58,839 nt of DNA from Haplomitrium mnioides (lineage: Eukaryota; Marchantiophyta; Haplomitriopsida; Calobryales), in contig JBNGIS010016994.1 of assembly GCA_049999725.1 (NCBI GenBank), positions 1-58,839 on the forward strand. Direction: 5' to 3'. A program made the position numbers and the translations under genes. The notes under the pieces are model-generated. The model was given only the letters and a program-made list of their open reading frames with translations, was not told where the DNA came from and ran no database searches. Shown piece after piece: positions 1 to 11,674 of this stretch; within the stretch, counting starts at the first letter, position 1; each line of letters starts with the position of its first letter.

Positions 1-24
1 GATCAAAGGGTAGAAATTGAAAAG

Positions 25-44
25 AACTCCCACGTGTGGGAGTT
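25..44. promoter_or_regulatory. G-box inside a 9-bp inverted repeat in LTR A
   Basis: AACTCCCAC, then GT, then GTGGGAGTT: a 9-bp inverted repeat with a 2-base spacer that contains the G-box core CACGTG (31-36). The same 20 bases are intact in the 3' LTR at 26513-26532 although neighbouring bases have changed. G-boxes bind bZIP and bHLH factors in plants; a role here is inferred. Confidence 0.45.
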
Positions 45-398
45 AGAACCACCTTAAGAAAGAGAGGGAAATAAAATTTTCCCTCTCTCAGCCTACGTTT
101 CACCTATTGCTTATTGGAAGTGACGTTGCATGGGATATAGAATTTTTCTTGAAGTTCATGGGAGAAGGAGGCGTGGACCAGTTCTTGGTTCTCGGGAAGT
201 GTCATTGTGTTCTCATTTATTTTCAATGAAGGAAAGGATGCAGAAGAGATATGTCGAGAATATTAGCTGAAGATAGGAAGATGCAAGGTCTCGTAGACGA
301 CGAGGCGTGACGACGCATATACCCAGTAGCATGTTATGAAACAAGGGGGTGTATTCCATGGGTCCTTGTAGCAGATGGAGCGGATCTGTGAAATTGGT

Positions 399-440
399 GG
401 AGAGATGCATGGGTGAACTGGAGAGATGCATGGGTGAACT
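399..440. repeat. 21-bp perfect tandem duplication
   Basis: Two identical adjacent 21-bp units (399-419 and 420-440). The 3' LTR has one unit at the matching place, so this copy gained the second after insertion or by slippage. Confidence 0.85.
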
Positions 441-1656
441 CTTACGAGGGAATGTGCCATTCTATAGCGGAGAGGATGGTGACGAAGCGGAAGCTCTTGG
501 TCTTGAGGACAGTCCAACTTCAATAGTGGCCCATGACTCAACAAATTAAAGATCACGTTTGCAGGAGGGGGATAATCAACATGGGACCTTCAGAGTGTAA
601 TCAAGCTTTTCCCACAATGGTTTGGATGGTCTAGAGAATGGTAGTGGGTCCTTATCGAGGTGGAGCGGTGGCGATGAAGTTGGGGAGTCCAAGTTTTGGC
701 GAACAAAAGTGGCGTTGGTGCATGCAGTTGGGCCACAATGTGCTTCAGGGAGAACTATTCAATTCTCGAAGGGGAGTGAAGAAAGCTGCAACATTATGGA
801 CGTAGACCAATTCCGATCAGCTTCTCTCACGATTCACAGTTGCCGCTCCAAGAAAGGAAGGGATGAAAAGATGCAGTGAAGGAGGCCTCGTGCGAGAAGG
901 TCATGGTAGTGAGATCAAGCTTGGAGGTTTAGTGTGCAGCCTAAGAAAAGAGAAAAGAAGAAAAAAAAGAAGAAGAGAAAAACAAAACGTGCTTGCATTT
1001 GGCAGATTTTTTGACTCTTGCATGGGGTACCTGTAAGGTGATTGTTTGGTGTTGGACGCATGAGGAATGGGCGAGTCGGGGAGAAAGGACGTCCTATGGC
1101 TCCAGTGTGGGAAGAAAGAAACAAATGGCTGGGGAATGTAAACTCGTTCGAATGAAGGAAGAGCTAAGGAATTACCTGTAGGAAGGAGATGCCGCGCATG
1201 GAATGCTTCGAATGATTGTTAGGAGGATAATAAGGAGGCCTTCGAAGGTGTCGCTGGTCGGGGCTCTATCTGCTGCAAATGGGAGGTTCCATGATCTTGG
1301 AAGGAGAGACGAGATCACTAAGGAGGTGTCCAAGGATTCGTAGTCATACTCCGCTCGACCACGAGAGGACAACCAAGATGGATTGCATTAGTTGTAAACC
1401 TCTCCACCCAATTGCAGCTCGAACGAAAGATTTGAGAAGATCTAGAGCTGAATGATGGTAATTGGAGGGTGAGGAGTGATGCAAAGTGCAATCCCAGAGC
1501 GATCATAGTATACAATTGGTGGAGAAGGAGATCAGTGAGCTTGATTCTGTCGCCAACAATCGAGGGGACAAGGAAGGGATCTGGTGAGAAGGGAATTCTG
1601 TGGAAAGAAAGCTATTGCAGTATTGTGACTTGATCAAGTAGTCGAGCAACTGGGCG

Positions 1657-1663
1657 TATATAT
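1657..1663 (+). promoter_or_regulatory. Candidate TATA box of LTR A
   Basis: TATATAT in the context GGGCGTATATATGAGC. It is conserved in the 3' LTR at 28170-28176. It is a guess that this is the U3 promoter; no transcription start can be seen. Confidence 0.25.
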
Positions 1664-3407
1664 GAGCAGAGCCTAATTCTTGGAATGAAGAAGGGCAAGC
1701 GACTTGCAGAATGCAGAGACTCGACTGAAGCTGCAATGAGGATTGTATTCCTTCATACCAATAGCAAATTGAAGGCATAGAGGTTCTTCTCTGGGTAGGC
1801 TCGATGGTCAGGACAAAATTGTAAGGGGGTAAGAAATTGTAAAGGCCTGCGATGAATAAGTACCATCTATGAAATCAGGGGAGTTGCGCCGCTCTTGGTG
1901 TTCCTAGCTCAAAATTGTGCGACCAAGAATTGAGGTCCCGCTTATGCCTACTTGGACTGCAAACTACCTGCGTATCTGTGTACCTACAACTCGGCTGAAT
2001 TGGTTGGAGAGTGCAGAACATAGTTGTAACACGGACAGAGAGATAAGCGAAACTACCGTTCTGTAGGTGGAAGAGTAGGGGATTCGTGGAATGGAGGAAG
2101 GTCAAGGAAGTCAACAACACATAGTGGCACTAGGATATTCAAACTACAAATTGACCGTTGGCTGATTTAAAGAGAGAGAGCCAGTGACGGTAAAACAGTG
2201 GACGAGAACAGAGCATGAGGTGGTGCTAGCAAGTGATGGGAAATTACATAAAGACAAAAAGGTGGTGGCAAAGGGAAGTCATTGGAAGGGAAAGCAAGCA
2301 AGGGTTAATTAGCAAGATAGTAGGGAAGATCATATAAGTTCTTTAGGTGGAGAACATTGAAGAGAAGTGCTATCTAAGATATAGAAGAAACTAGAAGGCA
2401 TAAAGGGGTAAAGTAGCATAAGGGAAGGTTAAGAAGTGAGACTAAGGTTGGATGTAAAGTTATATAAAATTTCTCAGAATAGGGAGAATTTGAAGTGAGT
2501 GGTTGAAGGGAGTGGAGGTTAAGTGTTGTGGAGAATATTGATGGGAAGAGAATGGAGATCTGAGGATTATTGAACGAGGTGGCAAATAAGATTCTACACA
2601 CAAAGAGTATGGGTTGCAAGGTGTTTGTGGTGAAGTACACCAACTATTTTGAGGACTCAAGTTTGATGGCTCCTTTCCCAAGTTGATGGTTGGCTGGTAG
2701 CTAAGGTAACAGAAAGTGAATCTATTTGTTTGTTCTGTATTTTGTTCGTGAGTATAGTGTTGTGTTCTTTTATTCTTTGTTCTTTTATCAGATTATGTTA
2801 TGTGTTATGAATTGAGGCTGGAAGTGTGTTTATCTTTTGTTGTGGGGAATGAGTCCGGAGAAATGAGGAAAGTGTTGTTCTAGTTGGGGTATTAGAGAGG
2901 GTAGAGTTAGAGCAGCGAGTTCTTATGGCGTTATGATCCCAAAGGGAATCAAATGATCTAAAATTGTATTTGCATTGGCTTTTATTTAAACCATTATTCA
3001 GTAAAGTGCTATTATGTCATTGTGAACACCAGTGGATTCATTTATGCACCTGCCTTGATTTGTCTTTCCCAGTTGAAACACTTAGAATTCAGACGCATTC
3101 AAGTTATTTCAATTCTGTTATGGGTTACCACCCGTGAGCCAAAAGACCAACCAGCATGCCGAAAGATGTTTGCAGGTCCTAAGCCGGTCATGGAGGAAAA
3201 AGCACCCTCACGATCCCTTGAGTCCTAGTGGACCTCACTACCACCATGACCAAGAGTATCCTTAGATAGCCCGATCAGCGAGAGTCCTTACCTTGGCCCA
3301 ACCGAGTGACATAAATCTAGAAGTTAGGCATTATACTACAACTGAACCAACCAATCCAAAATGGGCAAGGCTCCTCCCTCTATGCCTTGCACTTCAAGAC
3401 CTAACAT

Positions 3408-3421
3408 TGGCGCCATTGTCA
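3408..3421 (+). other. Primer-binding site of element A
   Basis: TGGCGCCATTGTC follows the LTR end (CTAACA, 3406) after one base. This is the usual spacing and the TGGCGCC start common in plant Gypsy elements, where the 3' end of a host tRNA primes minus-strand DNA. I cannot assign the tRNA without a search. Confidence 0.75.
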
Positions 3422-4052
3422 TTTTGGTGGCTCTTCTATGGGCCACAATGAGACCCCTACAACCATCATGTCTTTTGCTGAAATGGCGGAAGCATGTGAT
3501 ATAACCTTAGACCATTTCCTGTACCGTATGTGGGTGGAGACCATCGATACTCTGTGGTGGTTAGCTACCTGGATTCCATTGGATACTCTCAGTTTTGACG
3601 ACATAGAGCTGGTTACCAGCCTTTGATCTCTATAGTAGTTAGCAGTTTTTTCTTCGTTGTGCATTTTAGTTAGTTCTCATGGAGTCAGTTTCTTTATATC
3701 CCATGAACTATAGTGTTTCTCTTTGATCCAACCTAGTTCTCTTACATTCTAGATCTGAGGTGTGTCACACCTTTCTTTTGTCAATTCAGTTTGCATTTGC
3801 ATATTGGGCCAAAGGCCGTGGGTTGCAGGTTTCTTTTATTTTCGTGGCACATCCCTCTTTTGGAATCTTGGAGTCTAGTCTTGAATCTTCGGGGAACATA
3901 GTTGCTTCATTTGGTGTATGAAGCATACTCCTCCACTTCCTACCTCTTCTTGATCTGATAGGTAGGTCCATAGGTGTCTGCATCCGTTGCATCATAGGAA
4001 GAAAACTTGACTATCCCGTTTCCCCTCTCTTGTTCCCAATCAGGTCCCAGTC
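3422..4052 (+). other. Untranslated leader of element A
   Basis: This stretch of about 630 bases between the PBS and the first gag-like methionine shows no conserved coding motif. It occupies the place of a retrotransposon 5' leader. Confidence 0.6.
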
Positions 4053-5290
4053 ATGGCTTTCCAGCTGCCATTACCTTCAAGATACACATGCTAGAAATTT
4101 ACTGGCTAGATGGTAGTTGACAAGGTAGATGCGGACACGCATTTGAATCGTTTTCTGGCCTTAGCCACAACCACATGAGATCCTGAAGATGTTCTCATGC
4201 ATCAGTTCCTGACTACATTAGATGGCGATGCCATCAACTAGTATTTTAGAGAGGCTGTTGCCATAGTTTCTTGGCCTAATCTTCGTACATCGTTTCTGGA
4301 CTGTTTTTGTTGAGCATACCACTTCGATCGTGCATTGGATGATCTCTTTTGCATTCAAATGTATGCTGAAGAGTCCATTCAGGACTACAACAACAGATTT
4401 AAAGTAGTTGTCAATAAGAGAAGAACTCCCCCACTAGCAAAAGATCAAACAGGGTTCTTCATAAAAGGTCTACCGAATTCCATTCAAGAACATGTGTTGC
4501 TCCAAGATCCACATACCTTAGATAGAGCCATTCAAGTGGCAACATCATATGAAAAAATGAAGAGAGAACGCTTTGCTTTGGCCGCTTCCTCTTCCCTTAG
4601 CGAGGCGTCGAGCATAAGCACCCTGAGTTATGGTGACATGTGATCAGGACTGCTGCACCGACTCATTCACATCATAATCCAGCAGTTCCTACTAGATCTG
4701 ATTCCTCCATTGCGTCTAACTCACATCGAGATGACTTTGCTGAGTTCAGAGCAGAAGTCTGAAATGATATCTCAAATCTTCTTGCTGACCAGATGGCAAA
4801 CATGAAAATACAGATGGTCCAATCTGATGCTGGACCCAATACACAGTCCCAGCCTGCCAATGTTTGGTGCACCAGATGCAATCAGCAACATTCTTCCTTA
4901 GAGGCTTGTCCTCCGGCCATTTGGTGTGATCTGTGGCTATCATCAGACCATGAGACGACTATTTGTCCTATCAGGAGAAGGCTTTGAGTATTGGAAGCTA
5001 AGTCAAGTGCTAATGTCAACATGACTGTTGTTCCTCCTCCTATAGTAGCATTGGCTTCTTCCACCTTACCTCAAGCGGCGCCACCCGCAAGGCAAGTCTC
5101 TCCTCCTGTATACCAGGCTCCTCCGGCTACCCAACTAGCACCTTATTAGCAATAGAGCTACCCACAGGCAGCCACGCAACAATGAGGCGATCCTCCATAT
5201 GCTCAGTATAGGCCTCCTATGGGACTAACGTGCTATAATTGCCAGAGTCTTGATCATCTATCCAGAGAATGCCCCCACTCACGTACAAGG
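4053..5290 (+). pseudogene. gag of element A (capsid and nucleocapsid), broken
   Basis: Gag forms the retrotransposon particle and binds its RNA. From the ATG at 4053 one frame runs to 4643 and contains the gag-like segment EESIQDYNNRFK, with TAG at 4092, 4107 and 4239 and TGA at 4176, 4311 and 4641. A frameshift follows. The next frame carries a Cys-His cluster near 4869-4976: CTRCNQQH then C, and a second knuckle with Trp where the second Cys is expected. A clean CCHC knuckle follows (CYNCQSLDHLSREC) at about 5231. Further stops are TGA 4760, TGA 4985, TAG 5147, TAG 5153 and TGA 5183. The frame then continues into a Gln/Pro-rich spacer. The start choice is supported by continuity of the frame upstream of the conserved segment. 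Confidence 0.8.
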
Positions 5291-6578
5291 AAATATTATC
5301 ATAACAGACCTCAGCCTATGTACCAGCGGCCTAATCAAGACTACCCAAACCAACGACCTTACAACAATCGGCTTAGACATCAGGGCCAGAACTCTAATGC
5401 TTATTATGCTCCACAACATCCTCAGTATGAGCAACAGCAAAATTATCAGCCTTATCAACACAACCAACCTGCCGACCAACAGCATCAAGCGGGGTACAAT
5501 CAAACAGGCTACCAATAGGCTCTGCAATATCAACAACAACAATACCAACCCACACAGCCATATCAATCAGCCTCACAACAAACTCAAAATTTGGGAACAG
5601 GGTATGCACCTCCGCCACCACAGATTGCTTACTACTAGGCACAACCCAATCATGCTTCTGTAGTTCAGCCAGCTCAACAATTGGCTTTGGCACCTACCCC
5701 TCAGCCTCAGCTATTGGCTGCTCCACAAGCGACTCCAGTTCTCCCTCTCCTTGCTACATCCAACACTGGACCCCCACAAAATGTCCAGCAAGTTCAGGTA
5801 GTCCCAGTCAATATTACCCTACGCTCTGGGGCTCAATTGGCCACACCTGCTGCCCCTCTTTGGCTGGATGAACCCTATGTAGTGGCAGCCCCTCCCTTGG
5901 TTGCCCCACCAGCACGAGCACCTAGGCTTAACTTTTCTATTGAACCGGCCACACTCAATGCTCGTGCTAATCTTCCTTACATGATTCCAGCACACACTCT
6001 AGTGGATCCTCTTCCTTCTCCTGAGGTTCCACTCGACCAACATATTTCCCCTAGTGGCCCAAACCAGGGCGCCACAGCTGACACTTTGCCTCTCCTTCTC
6101 AAGTGGCTCGTCAAAGGGATTCTCATGAGGCGTCATAAGTGCAAGGCTCTCCCCTTATCCCTATAGAACATTGCACTATATGATATATTTGCAGATGTTG
6201 CTCAACAGCAGGCACACATGTCCATTGGCCAGCTTTTGCGACTTCATACGCCCTCACTCAATTCTCTTCGATCAGCCTTGGTCATGCCTCGGAAGACCGC
6301 CCAAGCAACTTGTTTAGTGAAGGCCAACAAGCCTAAGGCAGCTAAGCACCGCACACCTTTAGTGCTTCCAATTGAGGACCCTTCTTCTTCTTCTTCTTCT
6401 TCTCCTTCCATTCCTCTCAGTCTAGTTTCATATGCTCCTCCCATGGCAGAGCTGCCGCCCGAAAAGGACACCTTATCAGTTGTCCATATGGTCTCCTTAT
6501 ATGACTCAGGGACACCAGCCACTGTCGTCCTCATAGATGGTGTAATGATTCCAACAACACATTTGGACACTAGGTCAG
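5291..6578 (+). pseudogene. gag-pol spacer and protease N-terminus of element A
   Basis: Same frame as the zinc knuckle upstream. A Gln/Tyr/Pro-rich stretch (to about 5670) leads into a Pro/Ala-rich spacer with NITLRSGAQL, a pattern common just before protease in Gypsy polyproteins. A YDIFADV...MSIGQLLRL segment follows, then a poly-Ser run coded by TCT repeats near 6379-6410. The frame ends in THLDTRS, the start of the aspartic protease active site, where solo LTR B1 is inserted. Stops are TAG only (5516, 5636, 6164), each where Gln fits. The usual D-S/T-G triad reads D-T-R, so the catalytic Gly is lost. Confidence 0.75.
6574..6578. repeat. Target site duplication of B1, left copy (GTCAG)
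   Basis: GTCAG directly before the TG of the LTR; the same five bases follow the LTR at 10543-10547. Removing the LTR and one copy restores the reading frame of A's protease. Confidence 0.9.
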
Positions 6579-7015
6579 TGTGGGAGCATAGTTCCTGACA
6601 AAAGGTCAGAAACAACTCAAAGGAGGTCTCTTCTGAGCAGTGGAGTAAGAAGGAAATGGTAAAGCTTTAAGTTTTGGATTAATGAGTGTAGAATTGTAAG
6701 ATGTAAGGATTAGAGTAATAGTTTTGATATCATTGGCTAAGGAGAGAGGGCTAAATGATGAAGAAGTAATGTTCTTTTTAGTGGTGGAAAAGAAAAAGTT
6801 GTAAAACTAATCTAGTTGTTGAGGACCAGCTAGCCCCTATCAGTCTACATGTGTGTTGATGGACAGCTTGCCCAGGAGCCAGTGGAAGTGCATTGGAGGA
6901 CAAGTTGCCATGCTGTTTTGTGCCCTGAACTAGATTCGTCCAGGGGCAGGAAAATAAGTGGTGGCCTTACACCCCTGTGGGGCTGCCTCTCGAAAGTACG
7001 TAAGTGCAAATTGTT

Positions 7016-7021
7016 TATATA
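7016..7021 (+). promoter_or_regulatory. Candidate TATA box of solo LTR B1
   Basis: TATATA in TTGTTTATATAGGAC. It is conserved in inverted copy B2 near 37559-37566 and, with changes, in LTR C near 16314-16320, always beside the same block of GC-rich sequence (CTCGAAAG...). This would place U3 at about 430 bp. Confidence 0.4.
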
Positions 7022-7619
7022 GGACTTCTGAGTTATGAGAGAAAACTTATGGGATAGAGGGTAGGTCTCTGCTACGACCACCCATGAAGAAACCGTGAGT
7101 GATCAACTGTGGTGTTTGAGGAATTTGATGTGAAGAATTAATCTATGTGGAGTTCGAAAGGAAAAGGGAGGATCGATTTGTAAGAAGGCTCCTCTGTGAT
7201 CTGTCGGATTGACGAGATTGATTGGTAGGAAGGAAAGATTTTCTTCTCTGAGGAAGAAATGTGAAGAATGATGGGATTTGTATACGAATGAAGAGGAAGG
7301 CTGCGATCACGTTGTGTGCTCAAAAAGGATGCTACAAAGTGAAGGCTGCAGACTGCGCTGAAAGCTCCTGCGATGGAGAAGAAGATCCTATCCTGTCAGT
7401 GGAAGAAGAATTTCGAATATGAATGCAAGGAGATATCTGTGCGAAGATGAAATCTGCGATGAAGGAGCGATGACTTGGCCATGGTATCTGCGCGTGGAAA
7501 TTAATAAGAAAGATTGAAGAGAGGGATTCGATTGCGGAGAATCTGAAGAATCCAAAGAATCTGAATAGTTCGTTGTCCGCGAGGAGTCCGATCCGAAGAA
7601 TGTAGCGGAATTAAACCTT

Positions 7620-7642
7620 CCTAAGTGGGAAGCCCACTTAAG
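7620..7642. repeat. Hairpin motif CCTAAGTGGG/CCCACTTAAG
   Basis: Two near-perfect 10-bp arms with a 3-base loop. The same hairpin occurs in LTR C (15063-15085) and in B2 (36907-36929). Confidence 0.6.
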
Positions 7643-8875
7643 TTGGTTCCGATTAGCCTTCCTAAGTGGGGAGGACTGGTTAAACTGGATCCGAAGCGGG
7701 GAAGGATTAAGCGACCGAAATGGTGATATGTAGAAGATTCGGATTGAAGAAAAGGATGATCTTGAAAGTTCGAACTGGTCCTGCGGATGATTTGAGAAAG
7801 TTCGAAATGGATTTATGGGAGTTATTGTTCTTACATCAAACTTTTCTACGAGTGACTAAGGGGAGTAACAACGGAATGAGCGAAAGGATGACCTATCATC
7901 GATCCGGACTGAAGAGAAGTAAGTTTGAAAGTTCGAATCGGACGGGGTGAAAGTTCGAATTTGGCCAGAGATTGAAAGTTCGAAAAGGGTACGAATTCGA
8001 GAGATGAAAGGTCGACCAGATGGTTCGGAAAATTCAAGGATCTGATTTCAAAGGAAAGAGGCGATCGGAAGGGGAACCTTTCTATGGAGGATCTGTTCCT
8101 TACCGAGAACACGAATGAGAGCATGTCGCGGTTGAGCTATTGATCAAACAGGAACAGAGGGAAGAATGCCCCTGGTGAGAAAATCAATCAAACAACGAGA
8201 GCTGTGTTGCAGGAACGATCAAACAAGGAAGTTCTTCGTGTTGATGGGCAATCGAACAAGAAGAAGCAATCGAAATGCCGCGGCGGGAGGAGGAATCGGA
8301 CAGGTGAAGGCTCGCTGCGCTGGAACAATCTAACGCAGGGGGAAAACTTGTCGTTGTGTTGGAGAATTGAGCAGAACAGAGGAGCTCTATGTACTGGTGA
8401 AGCAATGGGATGAAGACTCTTCGGGCTGGAATTCATCGTCGAAGTGTTCTGTTGAGGTAAGGTAATGTGAAGAGTGTTTCTGCGAGGGATCGAATTGAAG
8501 GACTGCTACGAGGTGGAAATCGATCAGGCCAGCGACGGAAGCAATGGACATAATCGAATGCTGCGCTGGGATCTGATTTCGAACGACGAAGAATGAAGGG
8601 CGACCTGATCTGAATGCAGGATTCAAAATTATTGAAGAGCTTTACGGATTGAGGTGAAGAATGGTCATGCATAAGAGCTCGCTGCGGGGAATAAGGTGAG
8701 AAATGTTGAGTGAGGATCGATCAGTTGTAAGGAAGTAATCGATCGAGGAATTGGTGCTATAATCGGATGAAATTAAAATTTTAAAAGGGATGAGGAAGAA
8801 TTGGAAGCGAGCGGAAGTGTGGTCCGTGAAGGAGAGTATATGAGTCCGAGGAAGGCTTTGGAGCTTAGTGTTACG

Positions 8876-9040
8876 TTGTGGGGAACCCCAGTTAAGGGGG
8901 TTCCGATTTGCTTTACGATGTGGGGAACCCCGGTTACGGGGGATTTAGTTTTGTGTCCGTGTGGAGATTCGAAGTGGGACACCCCGGTTTAAATGGTTCC
9001 GAGTGGGGATCCGAAGTGGGGAGCACCGGTTAGGAAGGTT
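8876..9040. repeat. Degenerate GTGGGGAACCCCGGTTA repeats in LTR B1
   Basis: A unit of the form GTGGGG(A)-ACCCC-GGTTA-GGGGTTCCGA recurs about four times with changes. Counterparts are in B2 near 35700-35870. The units are partly self-complementary. Confidence 0.55.
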
Positions 9041-10306
9041 CCTTTCCGAGGAGTTCGACGAGCTCGAAATTGGTGAAATGGAGATTGGTGAAATGGTGAT
9101 ATAAGAAATGGCGACTTATCGGTGTTTGTGCGGGAAAAGGAAGGTGCGTGAGGAAAGAGAGTTTGAATGGCGAATTAGTGATTTGTTATGGTTTCGGTGT
9201 GGAAGTCGAACTGAAAGTTCGAAAGTTCGAAAGGGCGAAACGACTACTCTGCGGAAGTTGAAAAGTTCGAAGTTGAAGAGGAAGAGTTAGTGAAAGTTTG
9301 AAAGTTTGCATAAGAACAATTGTTAGTAGTTAGTTCTTATGGCGAGCGAAGTCTGTGTAAACTAGTGTAAATGAGTTATTTAGTTTAAGAACGGGTTGTG
9401 AGTTGTTAGTTCTTATTGTAAATTTAGTGTAAAGAAGTTAGCGTGTAGGGAAGTAAGTTAGTTTGAATTGGAATTAGTATGACTCTTATTGTCAGTTGAG
9501 CAGGACAAGGGGTACAAGCCTATTGGCGAGTTCCTGTTTTGCTGGTTAGTCTCATTGTACATGTGTGCTTCAAGAAATATACAGAGAATTCATGTCTGTG
9601 AGGTCCCCGGCTCAAGTTGTTGATTGCAGATTCATGAGGAGCAGTTTGAGGAAGGAACAAGGATTTGGAGTTAGAGTTGATTGGTGAATGTTTTACAGGT
9701 TTGCAATTGAAGAAGCAGTCAGGTAGCATTAGAGGAGTGCATGTCAGGAGGTGCCTGAGTGTGTCCTGCTGGTGGGCTTGGGTTCTGAGTTCCAGGTTGT
9801 AAATCTGTGGGAGGTTTAGTGGCAAATCAATTCTGCTTTAAGTTCTGTTCTGTTCTGTGGTTGTTAGATTTTTAAGGAGAGAACCTTCTGTGGTCAATCA
9901 GTCAGTGGATACTGGTTGGTGGGTTGCAGTAGAGCAAGGAGTGCTCAGGATTGTGTGTGCCTATGGAATAGGTGGGCATTTCAACAAATAAACAGAGTAG
10001 TAGGTGGTTGGAGGAACATCAGTTGGATGTGAGATTAGGAAGGTCGTTCCATAGCTGAGTTCTCAGCATCAAGCTCTGGGATATATTGGGTTGGAGTGGC
10101 TTGAGTATCTAGTTTGAGGGAAGTGAGATGTTGTAATGAAGGTAGGCACTGGAGTGTTGGTTTGAGAGTTCCTAGCAAGTTGGGGAACTGGTTGCTTGTG
10201 AATTTCTCTGATTCAGCTTCTGTTTAAAATCAGCCTGTACATCAGCTTTCTTATCTTGGAAGTGTCAATCATACAATTTGAGTAATTCTTGGCTTTTGTT
10301 CTATTA

Positions 10307-10333
10307 TAGTAGTAGTAGTAGTAGTAGTAGTAG
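10307..10333. repeat. (TAG)9 microsatellite
   Basis: Nine uninterrupted TAG triplets. Solo LTR B2 has only two or three at the matching place (near 34459), so the run expanded in B1. Confidence 0.9.
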
Positions 10334-10547
10334 TTTATGTGTTTGGTTTGTGGGAGGAAGGTTGTCAGTCCTAGAGTGGAGAGAGGTCTATCTCTAAACT
10401 GATAGGGTGCAGTTTCAGAACTCTTTAAAGAACCTGGAAAGTTGGTAAAAACAATTTAAGAGCAGATTTCTATATAGATCTTGCGTGGTTCGGCCTTGGG
10501 TTGTTCTTTTTGGGGTTGGAGTGCTGCTGCTGTGCTACGACAGTCAG

Positions 10548-11674
10548 CGGTTAATATCATGGCATAGCATACTATGAGCTCTATTGGATATCCGACGAGT
10601 GCCTTGCAAAAAAACCTCTCTAGTTCTTCGCCTTGCAGATGGCAGCAATGTTCTGCCTCTTGGAGTTCTCCAAAATGTACCCACTCTCTTTGATGACCAG
10701 AAATACCTGGTTCACTATTTGGTCTTGCGCATAACGCAATGAAATCAATACCTCTTACTCCTTGGGCGTCCATGGCTTAAACAAAGCCACACACAATTGG
10801 ATTTGCGGATGGGACGCTGACCATTGGACCTCCAAGACAGAAAGTGGTTCTTTCCATGTATACCCAAGCCTCTTCTCCATCGTCTCAATCTCTAGAGAAG
10901 CAATTTACAGTTTTATCGCTGGTGGATACATCCTCTCGATTCTTGATCCCGCAAACTGAAGATGACACTCTCGATCCTTTCAGTAATCTCTTTCTCACTT
11001 GTAATTTTCTAGAAGTACAATTTAAGGACTTACCAATTCTTCCAACAGAACACAAAAGTCTAAAGGTCTATGACGGAATTTTTGAGGCCCAAGAACTGGC
11101 CTTCTTACAGCTTATCTACAAATACATTGATGTTTTTGCTTGGGAGTATGATGAAATGATAGGAATTCCAATATCTTGTATACCAATATCACATCAGGCT
11201 TTGACCGGATGCTCACCCTATCCGAAAGCATCCATACCAACTCAATCCTAAATATATAGACCAGGTTCAAAAAGATATAACCAAAATGCTACACGCCAGC
11301 ATCGTCTCCCACACAGGCCTCACAGATTGGGTTTCACCGATTGTGGTGGTTCCAAAACCTGATGGATCAGTAAGAATCTGTGGTGATTTCAAGGACCTAA
11401 ATGCTGCCACCATTCCAAAACACTTCCCTATTCCTTTTATCGACACAATTTTGGATAACGTGGCTAGAAAACAGTGTTACAATTTTTTGGATGGTTTTTT
11501 TCTGCTATAATTAAATCAAAATTCATCCAGATTCTAGACATCTTACCATTGTCACTACACCTTGGGGGTGCTACTCCTATAACAAATTGGTCATTGGCCT
11601 TTGCAATGCCCCAAGTGCATTCCAGAGAATCATGCTCATGGCATTTGAGTCCCTTCTCCAAGGACCAGACAAGT
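10548..11674 (+). pseudogene. Protease C-terminus and RT N-terminal half of element A
   Basis: Continues A's polyprotein after solo LTR B1. Protease: VNIM directly after the insertion, then RLADGSNVLPLGVLQNVPT and a LLLGVPWLK segment near 10760. A linker follows with DVFAWEYDEM near 11130 and a frameshift near 11240. RT then begins: DWVSPIVVVPKPDGSVRICG and DFKDLNAATIP, then PFIDTILDNVA and FLDGF (first catalytic Asp region) up to about 11500. Another shift follows and the fragment NAPSAFQRIM is reached near 11625. The polypeptide stops at 11674 where element C is inserted. The YxDD box and thumb are absent from the flanks of C, so they were deleted. Stops inside include TAG and TGA. Confidence 0.8.
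11670..11674. repeat. Probable target duplication of element C, one side only (CAAGT)
   Basis: CAAGT directly precedes the TGT terminus of C. The partner is not found at the other end because C's right LTR and adjoining A sequence are deleted at 23932. Confidence 0.4.

Larger units (their letters stand above)
1..3406 (+). repeat. 5' LTR of element A (left end cut by window)
   Basis: Aligns base by base with 26489-29931, about 90-95% identical by eye, with small indels. Position 1 matches 26489, so an unknown stretch of the LTR is missing on the left. The LTR ends in CTAACA at 3406, just before the primer-binding site. Differences from the right copy include a 21-bp tandem duplication at 399-440 and absence of the 44-bp segment found near 27751-27794. 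The level of divergence between the two LTRs says the insertion is not recent. Short open frames in it are not shared in a coding-like way and are not called as genes. Confidence 0.9.
6579..10542 (+). mobile_element. Solo LTR B1 (Gypsy-type LTR, 3964 bp)
   Basis: Begins TGTGGGAGCATAGTTCCTG and ends GTGCTACGACA, so it has TGT...ACA termini. It is flanked by a perfect 5-bp target duplication GTCAG (6574-6578 and 10543-10547). No PBS, coding region or second LTR lies inside, so it is a solo LTR left by LTR-LTR recombination. It matches 34251-38023 in the opposite orientation over its whole length. It also resembles, in parts, the 3' LTR of element C (TATA region, GTGGG hairpins). The strand is inferred: in C the same TATA region lies about 350 bp inside the coding-sense LTR start, and in B1 it lies about 430 bp inside on the plus strand. 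Confidence 0.92.

Noticed and set aside
6379-6410. Minus-strand open frame with a poly-Glu run
   Set aside because: It is the reverse of the (TCT)n poly-Ser run in A's polyprotein.
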